64,000 bases of DNA, taken from assembly GCA_036346405.1 (NCBI GenBank), contig CM070561.1:5148834-5212833 (forward strand), written 5' to 3'. The notes below the pieces were generated by a model. It ran no database searches. It was given only the letters and a program-made list of their open reading frames with translations, and was not told the origin of the DNA. This DNA is from Phyllostachys edulis. Its lineage: Eukaryota; Streptophyta; Magnoliopsida; Poales; Poaceae. Every line of letters begins with the position of its first letter. The stretch's first letter is position 1. Shown piece by piece: positions 11,361-22,228 of the stretch. Both the position numbers and the translations under genes were made by a program.

Positions 11361-11396
11361 TCACAGGCATCTTCTATAGCTTGTTTTGTAGTAGTG

Positions 11397-13545
11397 AAGA
11401 TACAAGTGCTAGATTGGAAGCAGCCCCGCACCATTCCTGAAGTCCGAAGTTTCCTCGGTCTGGCGGGATATTATCGCGGTTCATCGAGAACTTCTCCAAG
11501 ATTGCAAGACCGATGACTAAACATCTGAAGGAGTTTGAATGGTCAACCTCGTGCAACGAGAGTTTCCACAAGTTAAGGAATAGGCTCACATCAGCCCCAG
11601 TGCTCACTTTGCCCAACATATACAAGGATTTCACTGTGTATTGTGATGCATCCCGCCATGACCTCGGTTGTGTGCTGATGTAGGAAGGCAAGGTAGTGGC
11701 CTATGCCTTGCGACAATTACGGTCACATGAAGCTAATTATCCAACCCACGATTTCGAGTTAGCAACTGTGGTTCATGCCCTCAAAATCTAGAGACATTAT
11801 GTTATCAACAATCGGTGTGAGATATACTCAGATCATAAGAGCTTGAAGTATTTCCTCACCCAGCCAGATCTCAACCTAAGACAATGAAGACGGCTTGAAT
11901 TGATCAAAGACTACGACTTAGGTATTCATTATCACCCTGGTAAGGCTAATGTGATAGTTGATGCTCTCAGCGGAAACTTCATTGTATGAGCACATCGATC
12001 GAAGGAAATCACCCGATGCTGCATGAACAGTTCTGGAAGCTCAACTTAGAAGTAGTTGAGGTAGGTTATGTTGCTACTCTAGCATTGCAACCTACCCTCA
12101 AATCACAAATCCTGGCCGCTTAGCCCAAGGATTCAGCCATAGTCGAAATCAAGATCATTATAAGAGATGGCAAAAAATCAGATTTTTCGAAAACATGAGT
12201 GGATTAATTATGCGCGGACAGCAGCTCTGCGTTCCAAAAGATGATGATATCAAGGAGCTAATCCTCAGAGAAGCTCATGATTCTCCTCTCTCCATTCATC
12301 CCGGAAGCACCAAGATGTACCAAGATCTCCGAACGCAGTTCTAGTGGCCTGGTATGAAAAAGGACGTCACCGCACATGTTGCCTGGTGCGACGTATGCTA
12401 GCGTGTCAAAGCAGAACACCAGTGACCTGCTGGATTACTTTGTCCCTTGAATATTCTCGAGTGGAAATGGGATGAAATCGGTATGGATTTCATCATAGGG
12501 TTACCAAGGACACGAAATGGGCACAACTCCATCTGGGTTATCGTGGACCGCCTGACCAAAGTAGCTCACTTTATTCCAGTTAGCACCACTTACAATAGAG
12601 TCAAGCTTGCAGAACTCTATATGAATAATATCATCCATCTGCATGGTGTATCGAAGATCATAACCTCTGATTGAGGACCTCAGCTCACTTCCCGCTTTTG
12701 GGATAGTGTGCATGAACTATTAGGAACCAAGCTATTCTTTAGCACGACCTTCCATCCCCAAACAGGAGGTCAAACAGAGAGGACCAATCAAATCTTGGAA
12801 GATATGTTACGAGCTTGCGTGCTATCCTATAGCACAAATTGGGAGAAATGGTTGGCATTCGTTGAGTTTTCTTACAATAATAGCTTCCAGTCCACTCTTC
12901 AGATATCCCCGTTTGAAGCACTTTACGAGAGGAAGTGTAGAACACCCTTGTTCTAGTCTGAAGTCGGAGAACGTCAATTCTTTGGACCAACTGTCATCCA
13001 AGAGGCTCAAGAGCAAGTTGATGCAATAAAGAGACGCCTGAGGGAAGCACAGTCAAGACAAAAGAGTTATGCTAACCGCCATCATCGAGAGCTAAGCTTT
13101 AAAGTAAACGATTTTGTTTATCTCAAGGTCTCACCACTTCGAGGTATTCACCGTTTCCAAGTGCATGGGAAGCTAGCACCTTGGTACATCGGTCCGTACC
13201 GAATTCTTGCAAAGAAAGGCGAAGTGTCCTATCAGCTGGATCTACCGCCTCAACTCTCCAATGAGCATGATGTTTTTCACATATCTCAGCTGAAGAAATG
13301 TCTTCGAACCCCTATTGAATCTATTCCGTTGGGGAATCTTGATCTCCAACCAAATCTCTCTTATCGAGAATGTCCCATCCGAAATCTAGATGAAGCCACA
13401 CGCCACACGTGAAGCTGTGCCATCAAAATGTTGAAAATCCAGTGGAGCAACCACACTGAAGATGAAGCTACATGGGAACGAGAAGACCGCCTCCAAGCCG
13501 AATTCCCCGATTTCTTTATCAAGTCCTGAATCTCAAAGACGAGAT
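11397..13545 (+). pseudogene. Ty3-gypsy chromovirus (Del/Tekay-like) pol, 3' two thirds
   Basis: The reading starts inside the RT/RNase H connection ('RSFLGLAGYYR', 11445-11480) and continues through RNase H ('YCDASRHDLGCVLMQEGKVVAYA', 'HDFELA', 'YSDHKSLKYFLTQPDLNLRQ'). Next come the integrase HHCC zinc region (12270-12420), the integrase core with catalytic residues ('GMDFIIGLPRTRNGHNSIW', 'TSD', 'FHPQTGGQTERTNQ', 12447-12960), the GPY/F-type tail ('LAPWYIGPYRIL') and a C-terminal chromodomain ('IQWSNHTEDEATWERED', about 13434-13490). Several in-frame stops and small frameshifts make it non-functional. RT fingers/palm, protease and gag are missing on the left, where CACTA sequence abuts directly. 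Confidence 0.9.
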
Positions 13546-13550
13546 TCCTT

Positions 13551-13566
13551 GTAAGGAGGATAGGTC
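13551..13566 (+). other. Polypurine tract of the chromovirus
   Basis: 'GTAAGGAGGATAGGTC' sits directly before the 3' LTR start at 13567. Its position between the chromodomain end and the TGTAACATCC terminus is where plus-strand DNA priming would occur. Confidence 0.7.
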
Positions 13567-14697
13567 TGTAACATCCCAAAATGCCTAATTCTGGGATTAT
13601 TTAAAATAAATGCATTATAAGAATTACTTTGATCAATTGCATATGAAATATAATATGTTGATTTTGGTTTTTGAACTTAAAAGGAAAACTTGAACTACAA
13701 ACAAAAAGGTGCTAAAAAGGAAATAGATAAAACTAAGTAAAAATTTCCATATGAGATCATTTTTAGGGCTAATTATCCCAGGAACCATTCATCAAAAGTT
13801 TTATATGAAAACTTGTTTAGAAAAATAATTACAAAAGCCTAAGAACAGCACCTTGTTCAAATTATGTAGAAAGTCAAAAAAAAAGTATTAATATCTGAAA
13901 ATTTTACTGGAGAAACTAAATTAGCCCATAAGCTTACACAAAAAAATTCATTAAATTTGGACATAATTTGGGTGGTAAATAAAATTAGGAGGTTAAATTA
14001 GCCAAAAAACACCTTTTCACCTCTCACCTTCTCGACGACAGGGGCCCCACCCACAGTACCGTAAATCCACCTCGGCTCGGCCGCCGATTACTGCGCCCAT
14101 GTGCAAAGCTCTCAGTGCTGTGGTTTCGCCAATACCACCGTTTTGCCACTTGCCAACCACCCGCATCGCTTCGCAGGTCAACACCGCGCCCATCCTGCCC
14201 GTCCGAAGCCCATCCCTGCACGTACATCGCAGAGAGCCTCCGAGAGCTCCGTTGCCCTGCCCAAGCTCTCCTCGTTGATCTCGGCCACCTCCGACTATAA
14301 ATAGCCATCCCCGAGCTACATCTCTTTTTTTCCAAGCCAGTGCACTCACCCACTCTTCTTCTCCCTCACTCATTCGAGCTCTAGAGCTCGGAGAGCGTAA
14401 ACCCTAAAACAGCCGTGCGCCACCACCTCCATTGCCGGCAAACTGAAGGGTTCCTAGTCAATCCTATCACGTCATCTCATGTTTCAATGCATGAGTATTT
14501 GTTCCCCTCACTCAATTCGACCTTTGATTCACAGGAGCTCCCGTATCGAGCCTTCTTCCTCACCTCCGGCCAGAACCGCCACCTCAAGCCCCGTCAACAA
14601 TTCAATGCACTTAAGACCAATTCCTCGTACCTGAAGCATCGCTTGGACCCACTGAAGCTTCTCCGATCATTGGCCTCCGCTCTCCATCAGCCGAACC
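13567..14697 (+). mobile_element. Chromovirus 3' LTR, first part (continues at 32701)
   Basis: It starts 'TGTAACATCCCAAAATGCC' right after the polypurine tract. A TATA box ('CTATAAATAG', 14295-14304) is followed by a leader containing 'AAACCCTAAAAC'. At 14697 it is interrupted by a solo LTR whose 5-bp duplication GAACC is at 14693-14697 and again at 32696-32700. The LTR resumes at 32701 with GC-rich leader sequence. Confidence 0.85.
14295..14304 (+). promoter_or_regulatory. TATA box of the chromovirus 3' LTR
   Basis: 'CTATAAATAG' lies 730 bp into the LTR, followed by a pyrimidine-rich initiator region ('CTCTTTTTTTCC'). Confidence 0.55.
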
Positions 14698-17079
14698 TGT
14701 AACATCCCAAAATTTAGTTTTTCAAAAATCTTTTGAGTAGTTTAGGTCCCTGAAAAATTTCACCAATTTTATTCGAATTAATAAAGCTTAACTAGAAATT
14801 TCCTAAATTAAAAATATTTAATTTGACTAATCTAAAAATCAATTAAATAAAAACATGTGTTATTTGGCTTCCTTATATTCCAAGGAATTTTTGAGTATTT
14901 TTTAAGATTTTTTTGGATTTATTTGCTATTTATTTGGTTGCCTTGATTTTCAGCCTTTTAATTAATTCGAATTTCCAATTCTGTCTTTCTCTCTCCTCAG
15001 CCACGTGGTGCTACAGTGCACTTCAGTTACTATTTATCTCCATCCCCAACCGAACGGAAAGAGGAGAGCAAAAATTGCTCTCATGCGTATCTCATATTTC
15101 CAAAATTCATATCTTCCTCTACAATGCATATAAAAGCAAATCGTTCATGTTCAAACGTCTGTTTTAATCTTTTCTTCCAATCCTTTGATTTGGTTTCCTT
15201 TGAATCAATCTATTTTTGTTGCAATCTGCAAATGACTGAGCTCCAACCAAAGGTCTTCTCCGGCGAGTTGCACCTCCATTCGACGTCCTCCGGCCAAACC
15301 GTCTGCGGCGTTGAGTTTGCGTCATCGTGTTCTACGTCATGCTTCTATCCTCTTCGCCTGAAGACCACCGGTTCACTGTCGACCATGTCGAGCCATGTTG
15401 CTGAAATGCGTACGTCGAGTACCATGCCTCCTTGGTGAGTTTTTCCAAAATCCGATCGCGTTATCTCCTACCCCTCATCGATACCTATTTTTTATATCTT
15501 TTTGTAACACCCTAGCTATGTGGAAGCCAAGATGTTACCTAAAAGACTAACGTAAATAATGTCTGAAATAATTTCAACCATTTGTCAAACAGTGATACCT
15601 TAACCAAATAGAACTAAGACCTTTCTCTAAATCCGGCAGAACCTCCTTTGTATAGAAGGCTATACCGGGGGTTCAAACAGTTTAATATAGCAACATTCAA
15701 ATCATCCAATTTAACGAATCATCAAAGGACAGCCAGGATAAGCTAAACAACTATAGCATAATCAAAAGGGGCATTCACAATCTTCTAATCAACCCTATTA
15801 CAAATTATTGAGACTCTACTGAACCACTTAATTTCTTCAACTCATTAAACCATCAACCAAACATTCTAACCCATCACGAGAATTAAATGAACTCAATCAA
15901 CAAATGAATAAGAACATAAATAGGTCATCCATGACCATAATTAAAACATCCACTACGAAGGGTGGCCACAAAACTGAAACTAAAGCAATTATCAATAGTA
16001 TGAATTTGTGGGTAATTGGCTCAGGTTATTCTGTGTGAGTTGTGCTTATGTGACGTGCACCAAGTCTACCCCTTCCCATGCATGTCGCTGCCTCGAGAGG
16101 TACCTAGCAAGCACAACACAGCAAGTGTGAGTCCACGACTCAGCAAAGTGTAATAGTAAATCAAATAGTAGCATCATAAATAGTCAAAACGAATAAACAA
16201 ATCCATTATGAATAACAACATTGTATACCACCATCCATCTATTATGATAGCATCATAAATAGTCAAAAGGAATAAAACAATTCCATCAGGAACAACAACA
16301 ACGTTATAGGTTAAACAACCAAATCCACATCTTATACAGATATGCAATGAATATGTCATGGATGCATCTCTTCACTTCTTAGCAATTACCGGTAATGCCG
16401 AGTAGGGTACCCGTCAATACCCACTCAAAGCCTGTGCCCTCTAGGCTCAGGGAACAAAAGCCCACACTCCAAGTCATGTAACAGTTCTCACCGACCTCAC
16501 CGGATTAGTTACATGACTTTCCACGTGTGTGGGGAACAAAGCCCGTCTAATGCATGATGGGGACCTAACACCCATCCAATGCCTGACGGGGACCTCAAGG
16601 AAACAACCCCTTGGCTACCACGTAGTCCAAGGTTCAGAAATGAACATGCAGAAATGCAAATGCTCATGTCCATTATCATTATCATGATTCATCATTAACA
16701 AGATAGCCTCATTGCTCACCTTTTCCCATCATTCTTGCCATCAACATATAACCATTATCATGTAAGCATCACCATATAAACATCAACATGTACGTATCAT
16801 CAAGTAACCATTAACATGCAGCATCATGTAAACTTTCCAAGTAGTAAGCATCATCACTCAACTATGGCATTAGGCTCATCAACATTACTAAGCAATAATC
16901 GACATCAATCAACTATGGCATCCATCAAGTATATAATATAATAACTCATTAATAATACTTGCACTTGCCTCAACCGTGAGACGGAAGACAACGATAGTCA
17001 ACTTCTAGCCCCGGTGTCCACCACCACCAGCACCACACTCCCAAACTCACATTTTGAGGTGTGAGCGAGACAAGACACA

Positions 17080-17565
17080 TCATCTATGTTGACCTGAAGC
17101 ATCATTCCAAACGATTCGAACAAATAGCACATCTTGCTCAACACAAGATAATGATATGCTGCTGTCAGATATGGTACCTTTCTGAGGGATTGGCCCATTG
17201 GAAACATTCAACTTGTGTAGATGCAATGCATTTAGATCTAAAGATGTCCTCAATCGCCCGATAGCATCCTGAATGCTAAGATCACCGATAGGACACGTAA
17301 CAACATCCCATGCCCTTCTTTCACTTAGATAGTATGTCTCTAGAAAAGCATATCCATCAGTCTTGAACATGACCTTCTTAATGGCAAGAAGCTCCGGAAG
17401 CTCTTTAAGTGATGATGTCACTCCTTGAACACAAAGTTTAGGGATTGCCAAGCCAAAATCAAGGTAGATCACGGGAGTAAGCGGATGCAAGATAGGATAC
17501 CTCCTTAGAAAATGGATAAGGAGCATGTATTCTCCAAGCAGTATAACAGTTGACCTTGTCTTCAT
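17080..17565 (-). other. 161-codon open frame of unknown origin inside the solo LTR
   Basis: An uninterrupted frame with leucine spacing ('LKELPELLAIKKVMF', 'LRTSLDLNALHLHKLNV') lies in the interior of the LTR, far longer than expected in LTR leader sequence. The leucine pattern vaguely recalls the C-terminal leucine-rich part of plant resistance proteins, but no diagnostic motif is present and I do not assign a family. It may be a captured host gene fragment. Confidence 0.35.
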
Positions 17566-17567
17566 GT

Positions 17568-17911
17568 CTACTCCAAGTAACCACCGATCAGTTCATTTGA
17601 AAACGGCAATATCACTTCCACATGTAGCAAATGTATATTCCTTGTAGGGCCTTGAGAGCACGGATCCAATAACAAGCTTACTGGCGGGCACCAAGTTGAC
17701 TTAGCGCGCTTGTAGATGTGGAAGGCCTTGTCGACACCGACGGTGAGCGAAGATCTCGGTGCCGAGGAGTCAAGACGAGAAGGGCACACCGCCGCCGCGA
17801 TGAACCGATCGCGGAACAGCTCGAAGACCCCCAGGACAGTGCGTTCCGGTGCGGCATTTCGTTGAGCACTCTCCGGGCCTCTAGGCTAGAACACGATGAG
17901 CAAGGCAGCAA
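17568..17911 (-). other. Possible captured gene fragment (PPR-like stretch)
   Basis: One minus-strand frame around 17820-17880 reads 'EARRVLNEMPHRNALSW', close to the 'ARRVFDEMPxRNxVSW' signature of plant pentatricopeptide-repeat proteins. It then continues in a different phase. Only one such motif is visible, so this is a short fragment at best. Confidence 0.35.
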
Positions 17912-19265
17912 GGGTGGCGTCCATACCCATGGACCCTCGGCGGCAACAAGACGGGCCGGTGCCGAGGAGCCGAGAGGGGCTTGGCGGCGTCACTAGGCCA
18001 ACCAGCGGCGGCGGTCGGGCCGAGTGAGCCCTGTGGCGTCGGCGAGGGGGGTCGGGAGGCGGTAGGGCCGACGCATCGAGCGAGGCCGAGAGGTGGCGGC
18101 GTTGAGCTTTGCCGACGGGCGAGCGAGTGGCAGAGAGAGAGCGGGCCGGCGGAGTGGCAGACCAACTACGGCGCAGCGAAGTCAAGGAGAGCGAGGCACC
18201 GAGGGGCCGTCGACATGACGCCTTGTGAGAGTGCGGTAGAGCTACTAGGCATGAGGCGGCATCCTGCTGTGGTAGGGCGCGAACTTGCGGATCGACGAAG
18301 GGCGGTGAAGGAAGGGTAGTGGCTCGAAGGCCAGTGATTGGCTGGCCAATGAGGGAGGGGGGGCAGGGGGTTCGGCCAGAGGCTAGGGTAACATAGGGTG
18401 GCGGCTCCCCAAAGGGGAGAACGGCGGCCGGGAGAACAAAAGTCTAGGGTTTTGGTTAAGCTCTCCCTTAAATAGGTGTGAGGTCCTTGCCCTCTTGGGC
18501 CAAGGGCCAAAAGGCCAAACACTAATCCCCAATGCCCACTAGATTCTAATTATTATTACTATTAATTCATGAAATACTCACTCACAATACAGGATATTAC
18601 ACTTTTAGATTCAAGTTTTGTCCACCATGCGTCGAGAATCGAACGTTCTCTCTCCTCTTGTCCGTCTCGCTTCTTCGGCCAATTACTCCTCAACCGTTGA
18701 ACCCTACCTTCAGCTTCACCACTGTTGGGTTCATGTCGCCGCATTTTACACCGTGCTCCCCTCGCTTTTAGCAGAGCATCGCCCAAAGTGGTACGCGCCC
18801 GTGAGGCCACCGCCACTATCGTTCTTCGCCTCGCTACCAGCGTATGGTGCCGATTCTTGATGACTGGACCGTGTCATCGTCTCGGTTCATCGTTGCCTTT
18901 CTGTTTTGCCCTTTTGTTGCTGCTGGTTCGCTTTGGTTTGCCGTTGACACCATGTGTCAAAAATCAGCCTGAAGCCTATTCGGTTGCCTTCTGTGTCTCT
19001 CGGCAGCTCTCTGTTGGTTTAGTTTTTGGCTTTTGTGTTGATCGTCTCTTCTCTATTTCTTGCTTGCCATGTCAAGTTCCAAACTAATGCCACTTCTTGC
19101 GATGTCCGTGCCATCTCATGCCACATAGCCACCATGCCCGGCCGGTCTTTAGTGCCAGAAACCGGCCAACGCTCCTCTGGTCCATGTCTTCCTTCTCTGT
19201 TATTTGTTATCTGGTTTATTTCTCCTCTCCCCCGATGTGTGTGGACCCGTAAAGCCAAGCCCTCT

Positions 19266-19274
19266 GCTTTCTTG
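19266..19274. other. MULE target-site duplication, left copy
   Basis: TGCTTTCTT here is repeated exactly at 30443-30451. Nine base pairs is the diagnostic duplication length for Mutator-like elements. Confidence 0.95.
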
Positions 19275-19369
19275 AATTTTTTTAAATAATCTATTTTTTA
19301 ATCGAAATATCAATAATATTCAATGATATTTTTTTTTCAAAAATATCGTGTGTGCCAATGGTTGGGCGA
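19275..19369 (+). repeat. MULE left terminal inverted repeat
   Basis: It pairs with 30344-30442 in reverse complement. Shared blocks include 'AATAATCTATTTTTTAATCG', 'AAATATCAATAATATTC' and 'CCAATGGTTGGGCGA'. Small indels in the T-run and around 'CAATGATA' show moderate age. Confidence 0.92.
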
Positions 19370-19572
19370 TTTCCTCTGTCGTAGTAGGGTTGGGCGATCG
19401 TTCTGTTCGCCATCGGGTTGGGCGATGAAACCAATCGCCCGGACTCTGCGGCATTTTTGCTTGCAAAATGCTAAGTAGAGGCGGCAGGAACTAGTCGCCC
19501 AACCCTATGGCGATGACAGAACTAGTCGCCCAACCCTATGGCGACAGAACGATCGCCCAACCCTATGGCGAT
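19355..19572. repeat. Subterminal inverted GGTTGGGCGA / TCGCCCAACC arrays
   Basis: Three 'GGTTGGGCGA' units (about 19360-19430) face three tandem copies of 'TCGCCCAACCCTATGGCGA' (19494, 19525 and 19552; spacing 31 and 27 bp). Similar units recur in the right end at 30200-30360. The arrangement could fold into a hairpin and may hold transposase-binding sites. Confidence 0.75.
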
Positions 19573-19953
19573 AGGAGCTCCCACATCCTTTTGCCTTTTA
19601 ATTATTGTTTAATTGAGTTGTAATGAATATTACATTTGGTAGGTTAATTAAATTTAGCAAGTCTGATTATATCATGTTATTTATTTTGAAAATAATAGTG
19701 TTGTCACGATGTTGGTTGCTCTGTTTGTTATTTTCAGTAGAATATCATGGAGTGCGAAATTTGTCGGATTCGAATAACATTTTGTGATTGTTGTATATTA
19801 TTGTAGTGCGGTAAATTTACATTTGAATTTTGTGAGGACGATTGAGACAATAATGATATGTAAGTACAAAGGTAAGTGATATTACGATGCGCGGGAGTCT
19901 CTCATCGATGAAGTCGAAATCTAACGATATATGCGTATGTAGGCACGTAGTCG

Positions 19954-20265
19954 ATGTCGCACTTTATGAAGCTTATACGTAATATGAGTGAAGGGGCCGA
20001 GAACGTTCATTGTGATTATGAAGATGGCCTAAAACATGGAGGATTCAATGTCGGTCGCGTAATGGTTCTTTTACGGGATTCCACTAGAAGGGCATACTTG
20101 CAATATAGTCTTGCTTTGATGGGTCTCCCAACCGAGAACTACATTAGAGTCCTACAGATAGAAGCACCGCTACACGTAGTCACATGGCATGATGGTTCGC
20201 TAATTGCTTTAGTCATCCTCGCTACTACTACGGTACATTGTAACACAAGCATCCGGACCATGTAA
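19954..20265 (+). other. Unassigned 103-codon open frame in the MULE left arm
   Basis: The frame begins 'MSHFMKLIRNMSEG' and contains 'LQYSLALMGLP'. I recognise no domain. Sequence around 19740-20300 lies between the terminal region and the direct-repeat block, with possible donor-like 'GTAAGTA' after 20262. It could be an exon of a captured gene or chance. Confidence 0.25.
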
Positions 20266-20404
20266 GTATACATGCCTTTAGGGGATAGTAAAAAACATGG
20301 GGGTAGGACGTGGGACTACTACGTAATGACGACTCATCTGCGTGGACCGGGGCCATTTTCCTTCCTTACCCATTCCGGCGTTGAACTCCTCGCCGCCTTC
20401 CCTT

Positions 20405-20990
20405 CCCTTGTCGCGGAGTGTCCACGTCGGGTTGGTATATCGAAGTCGTCCATATCCTGCGATTCCTTGATGTAAGTACACCGTATATTTAAAATTGTAA
20501 GAAGGATTTACATTCTTCATAACTCACGTCGTCGATACGGATTACGCCGGGCGACCGGATACGCTGTGGCGGCCGGGCTCAGCCGCATGAGCCTTTCCCT
20601 TGCCCTTGTCGCGGGATTGTCCACGTTGGTGGTATGTCGAAGTCGTCCATGTCCTGCGATTCCGTGATGTAAGGGCACCGTATAGTGAAAATCGAAGAAT
20701 GATGTAAATTCTTCAGTAACTCACGTCGTCCATACGGATTACGCCCGGCGGCGGATCTGTTGTGGCGGCCGGGTCAACCGCATGAGCCTTTCCTTGGTTT
20801 TGTCGCGGATTCGCACGCGTCGGTGGTATGTCGAAGTTGTCCATGTCTGCGATTGTATGATGGATGTAAGTACACCGTGCGGAAACCTTACGTAATAAGG
20901 ATGTAAACTCTTCATAGCGACATCATCGATATGGATTACGCCGCGAAGTCTGAGGCTCCCGGTGCCTCCTCAACGAGGTCGATGCGTAAG
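20405..20990. repeat. Three tandem copies of a ~196-bp unit
   Basis: Units start at the 'GTCGCGG' positions 20410, 20608 and 20802 (periods 198 and 194). Each contains 'GGTATGTCGAAG' or a variant, 'TGCGATT', 'GATGTAAGTACACCGT', 'ATACGGATTACGCC' and 'CGCATGAGCC'. The copies have diverged by substitutions and small deletions. Each unit contains 'GATGTAAG', a donor-like sequence, so the block may be a tandemly duplicated exon-intron piece. Confidence 0.85.
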
Positions 20991-21850
20991 GTTTCCACCG
21001 CACGAAGTTCTCGCCCCGTCGAGTAGTTCGGCATGTACCTGGTTGGATGAATGCCTGTCGTACATCTCGGGACGTCGATCCATTGGAAGAAGTGGCGGCG
21101 CATCTCGGTTTGCCATTACGTGGGGATGAAGTTAAAAATTTAAGCAATTGAGCGTTGGTAGAGGAAAATCGTCTGTGAAAGAAACACTTACGAGGTGATG
21201 CCCGCATGTGTAGTACGCCCGGCGGAATGTTCGGTGTGTGGTGAATGATCTCTGCGGTTCGCCACACACACTGCTTGCGGGATCGGAAAGCGTGGTGGTC
21301 TTGGAGCATCTTTCATTGATTTATCCGGGTATTTTAGCTGTTCCCTCTTACCTTAAGCCACTTTTGCTTCTTCAACAACCTCGCGTAGAAGTTTGCGAAG
21401 AGTCCATAGTTGGGTATGTGTTGTGTAGTGTTGTGGAGAGTTGGGTTTGGTTCAACCCTCTTTTATAAGCTCCATGGTTGGCATGGTGTGGTTAATTTCA
21501 TGCAGAGAGAGAGTCTTGTTTTTAAATCTCAAAAGCCGAGGAGGTAGAGTGTTGTCAAGTCGATGGCCCGAAAAGTCGGGCGAGGCATAGTGTTATCACG
21601 TCTTACTTTGCGGTGAAGTCATGGCTTGCTTTTATGTCTTTGTCTTATCGGTCTCGAAAAGTTTGGTGAGAGCAGAGTGTTTTCCGTCTTTCTTCTGAGT
21701 CTTGTCTTTTCGGTTTTAAAAGTTGGCGAGGTGGTCGGGGGTTGTCAAGTCGATCCGAAAAGCCTAACCTAAACCTAAACCCTAAAGCGCGCAAAAGTCT
21801 GTCTCGTTTTGTCTTATCACGCCCAAAGCCGCAGTGTGGTCTTCTCCTTT

Positions 21851-22110
21851 GCGCAAAGCTGTCCGTGTAGTCTTGTCTTTGCGCAAAAGTGTCTCCTTCG
21901 GTCTTATCAACTGCGCAAAAGCTGCCCGTGTGGTCTTCTCGGTTTACAAAAGCTGCCCGTGTGGTCTTGTCACTGCGAAAAGTTTGTCTCCTTTGGTCTT
22001 ATCCTTTGCACAAAGTCTGCCCGTGTGGTCTTCTCCTTTGCGCAAAAGCGCCCGTGTGGTCTTCTCCTTCGCGCAAAGCTGCCCGTGTCATCTTATCCTG
22101 CGCAAAGCCG
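21851..22110. repeat. Minisatellite, about nine copies of a ~31-bp unit
   Basis: Units of the type 'GCGCAAAGCTGCCCGTGTGG' plus 'TCTTCTCCTTT' occur at 21851, 21881, 21913, 21943, 21974, 22008, 22040, 22071 and 22100 (spacing 29-34 bp). The array ends about 30 bp before the TATA box of the zf-GRF gene. Open frames across it in all phases are products of the repeat, not genes. Confidence 0.9.
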
Positions 22111-22137
22111 CCCCGCTTTGTTAGTCTCCCCCAGCGG

Positions 22138-22148
22138 ACCTATAAAAT
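22138..22148 (+). promoter_or_regulatory. TATA box upstream of the zf-GRF gene
   Basis: 'CCTATAAAATG' lies about 90 bp before the zf-GRF start codon at 22229 and directly after the minisatellite. Confidence 0.55.
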
Positions 22149-22228
22149 GCACGCCCACGTTCGAATTATGACCACTGGACCCTTCAAACCGTAGGAGGAA
22201 GAACCATCTCCGTTTCTGATAACATACG

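Larger units (their letters stand above)
9890..11396 (-). mobile_element. Truncated CACTA transposon, one terminus only
   Basis: The end at 11396, read on the minus strand, is 'CACTACTACAAAACAAGC'. It is preceded by a dense subterminal array (10980-11360) of 'TATCAC(G/A)GACGGTT' and 'AAAGAACCG' motifs. On the minus strand a GC-rich exon-like block (10920 down to 10508) ends at a plausible donor ('CAC|GTGAGTTC' or nearby), followed by AT-rich intron-like sequence to about 9890. No second CACTA terminus is visible, so the element is truncated and its left border is approximate. Subterminal motifs are shared with the CACTA element at 1328-3657. Confidence 0.65.
15503..18601 (-). mobile_element. 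Solo LTR with perfect 5-bp TSD (CTTTT), minus orientation
   Basis: The plus-strand borders are 'TGTAACACCC' (15503) and 'GGATATTACA' (18601), flanked by CTTTT at 15498-15502 and 18602-18606. On the minus strand it begins TGTAATATCCTG, the same start as the LTR at 58783, with a TATA-like 'CTATTTAAGG' about 125 bp in (near 18467-18477) and 'AAAACCCTAGAC' soon after. A GC-rich leader covers 18450-17700. It resembles the other LTRs in this window in layout, and nothing between the borders looks like gag or pol. A short non-autonomous element of another kind is the main alternative. Confidence 0.75.

Noticed and set aside
14017..14373. Minus-strand frames of 109-118 codons
   Set aside because: They are antisense to the LTR promoter and leader; the TATA box and LTR structure explain the region.
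17080..17565. Calling this frame an NLR/LRR resistance gene fragment
   Set aside because: Leucine spacing alone is not diagnostic; no NB-ARC or consensus LRR motif is visible.
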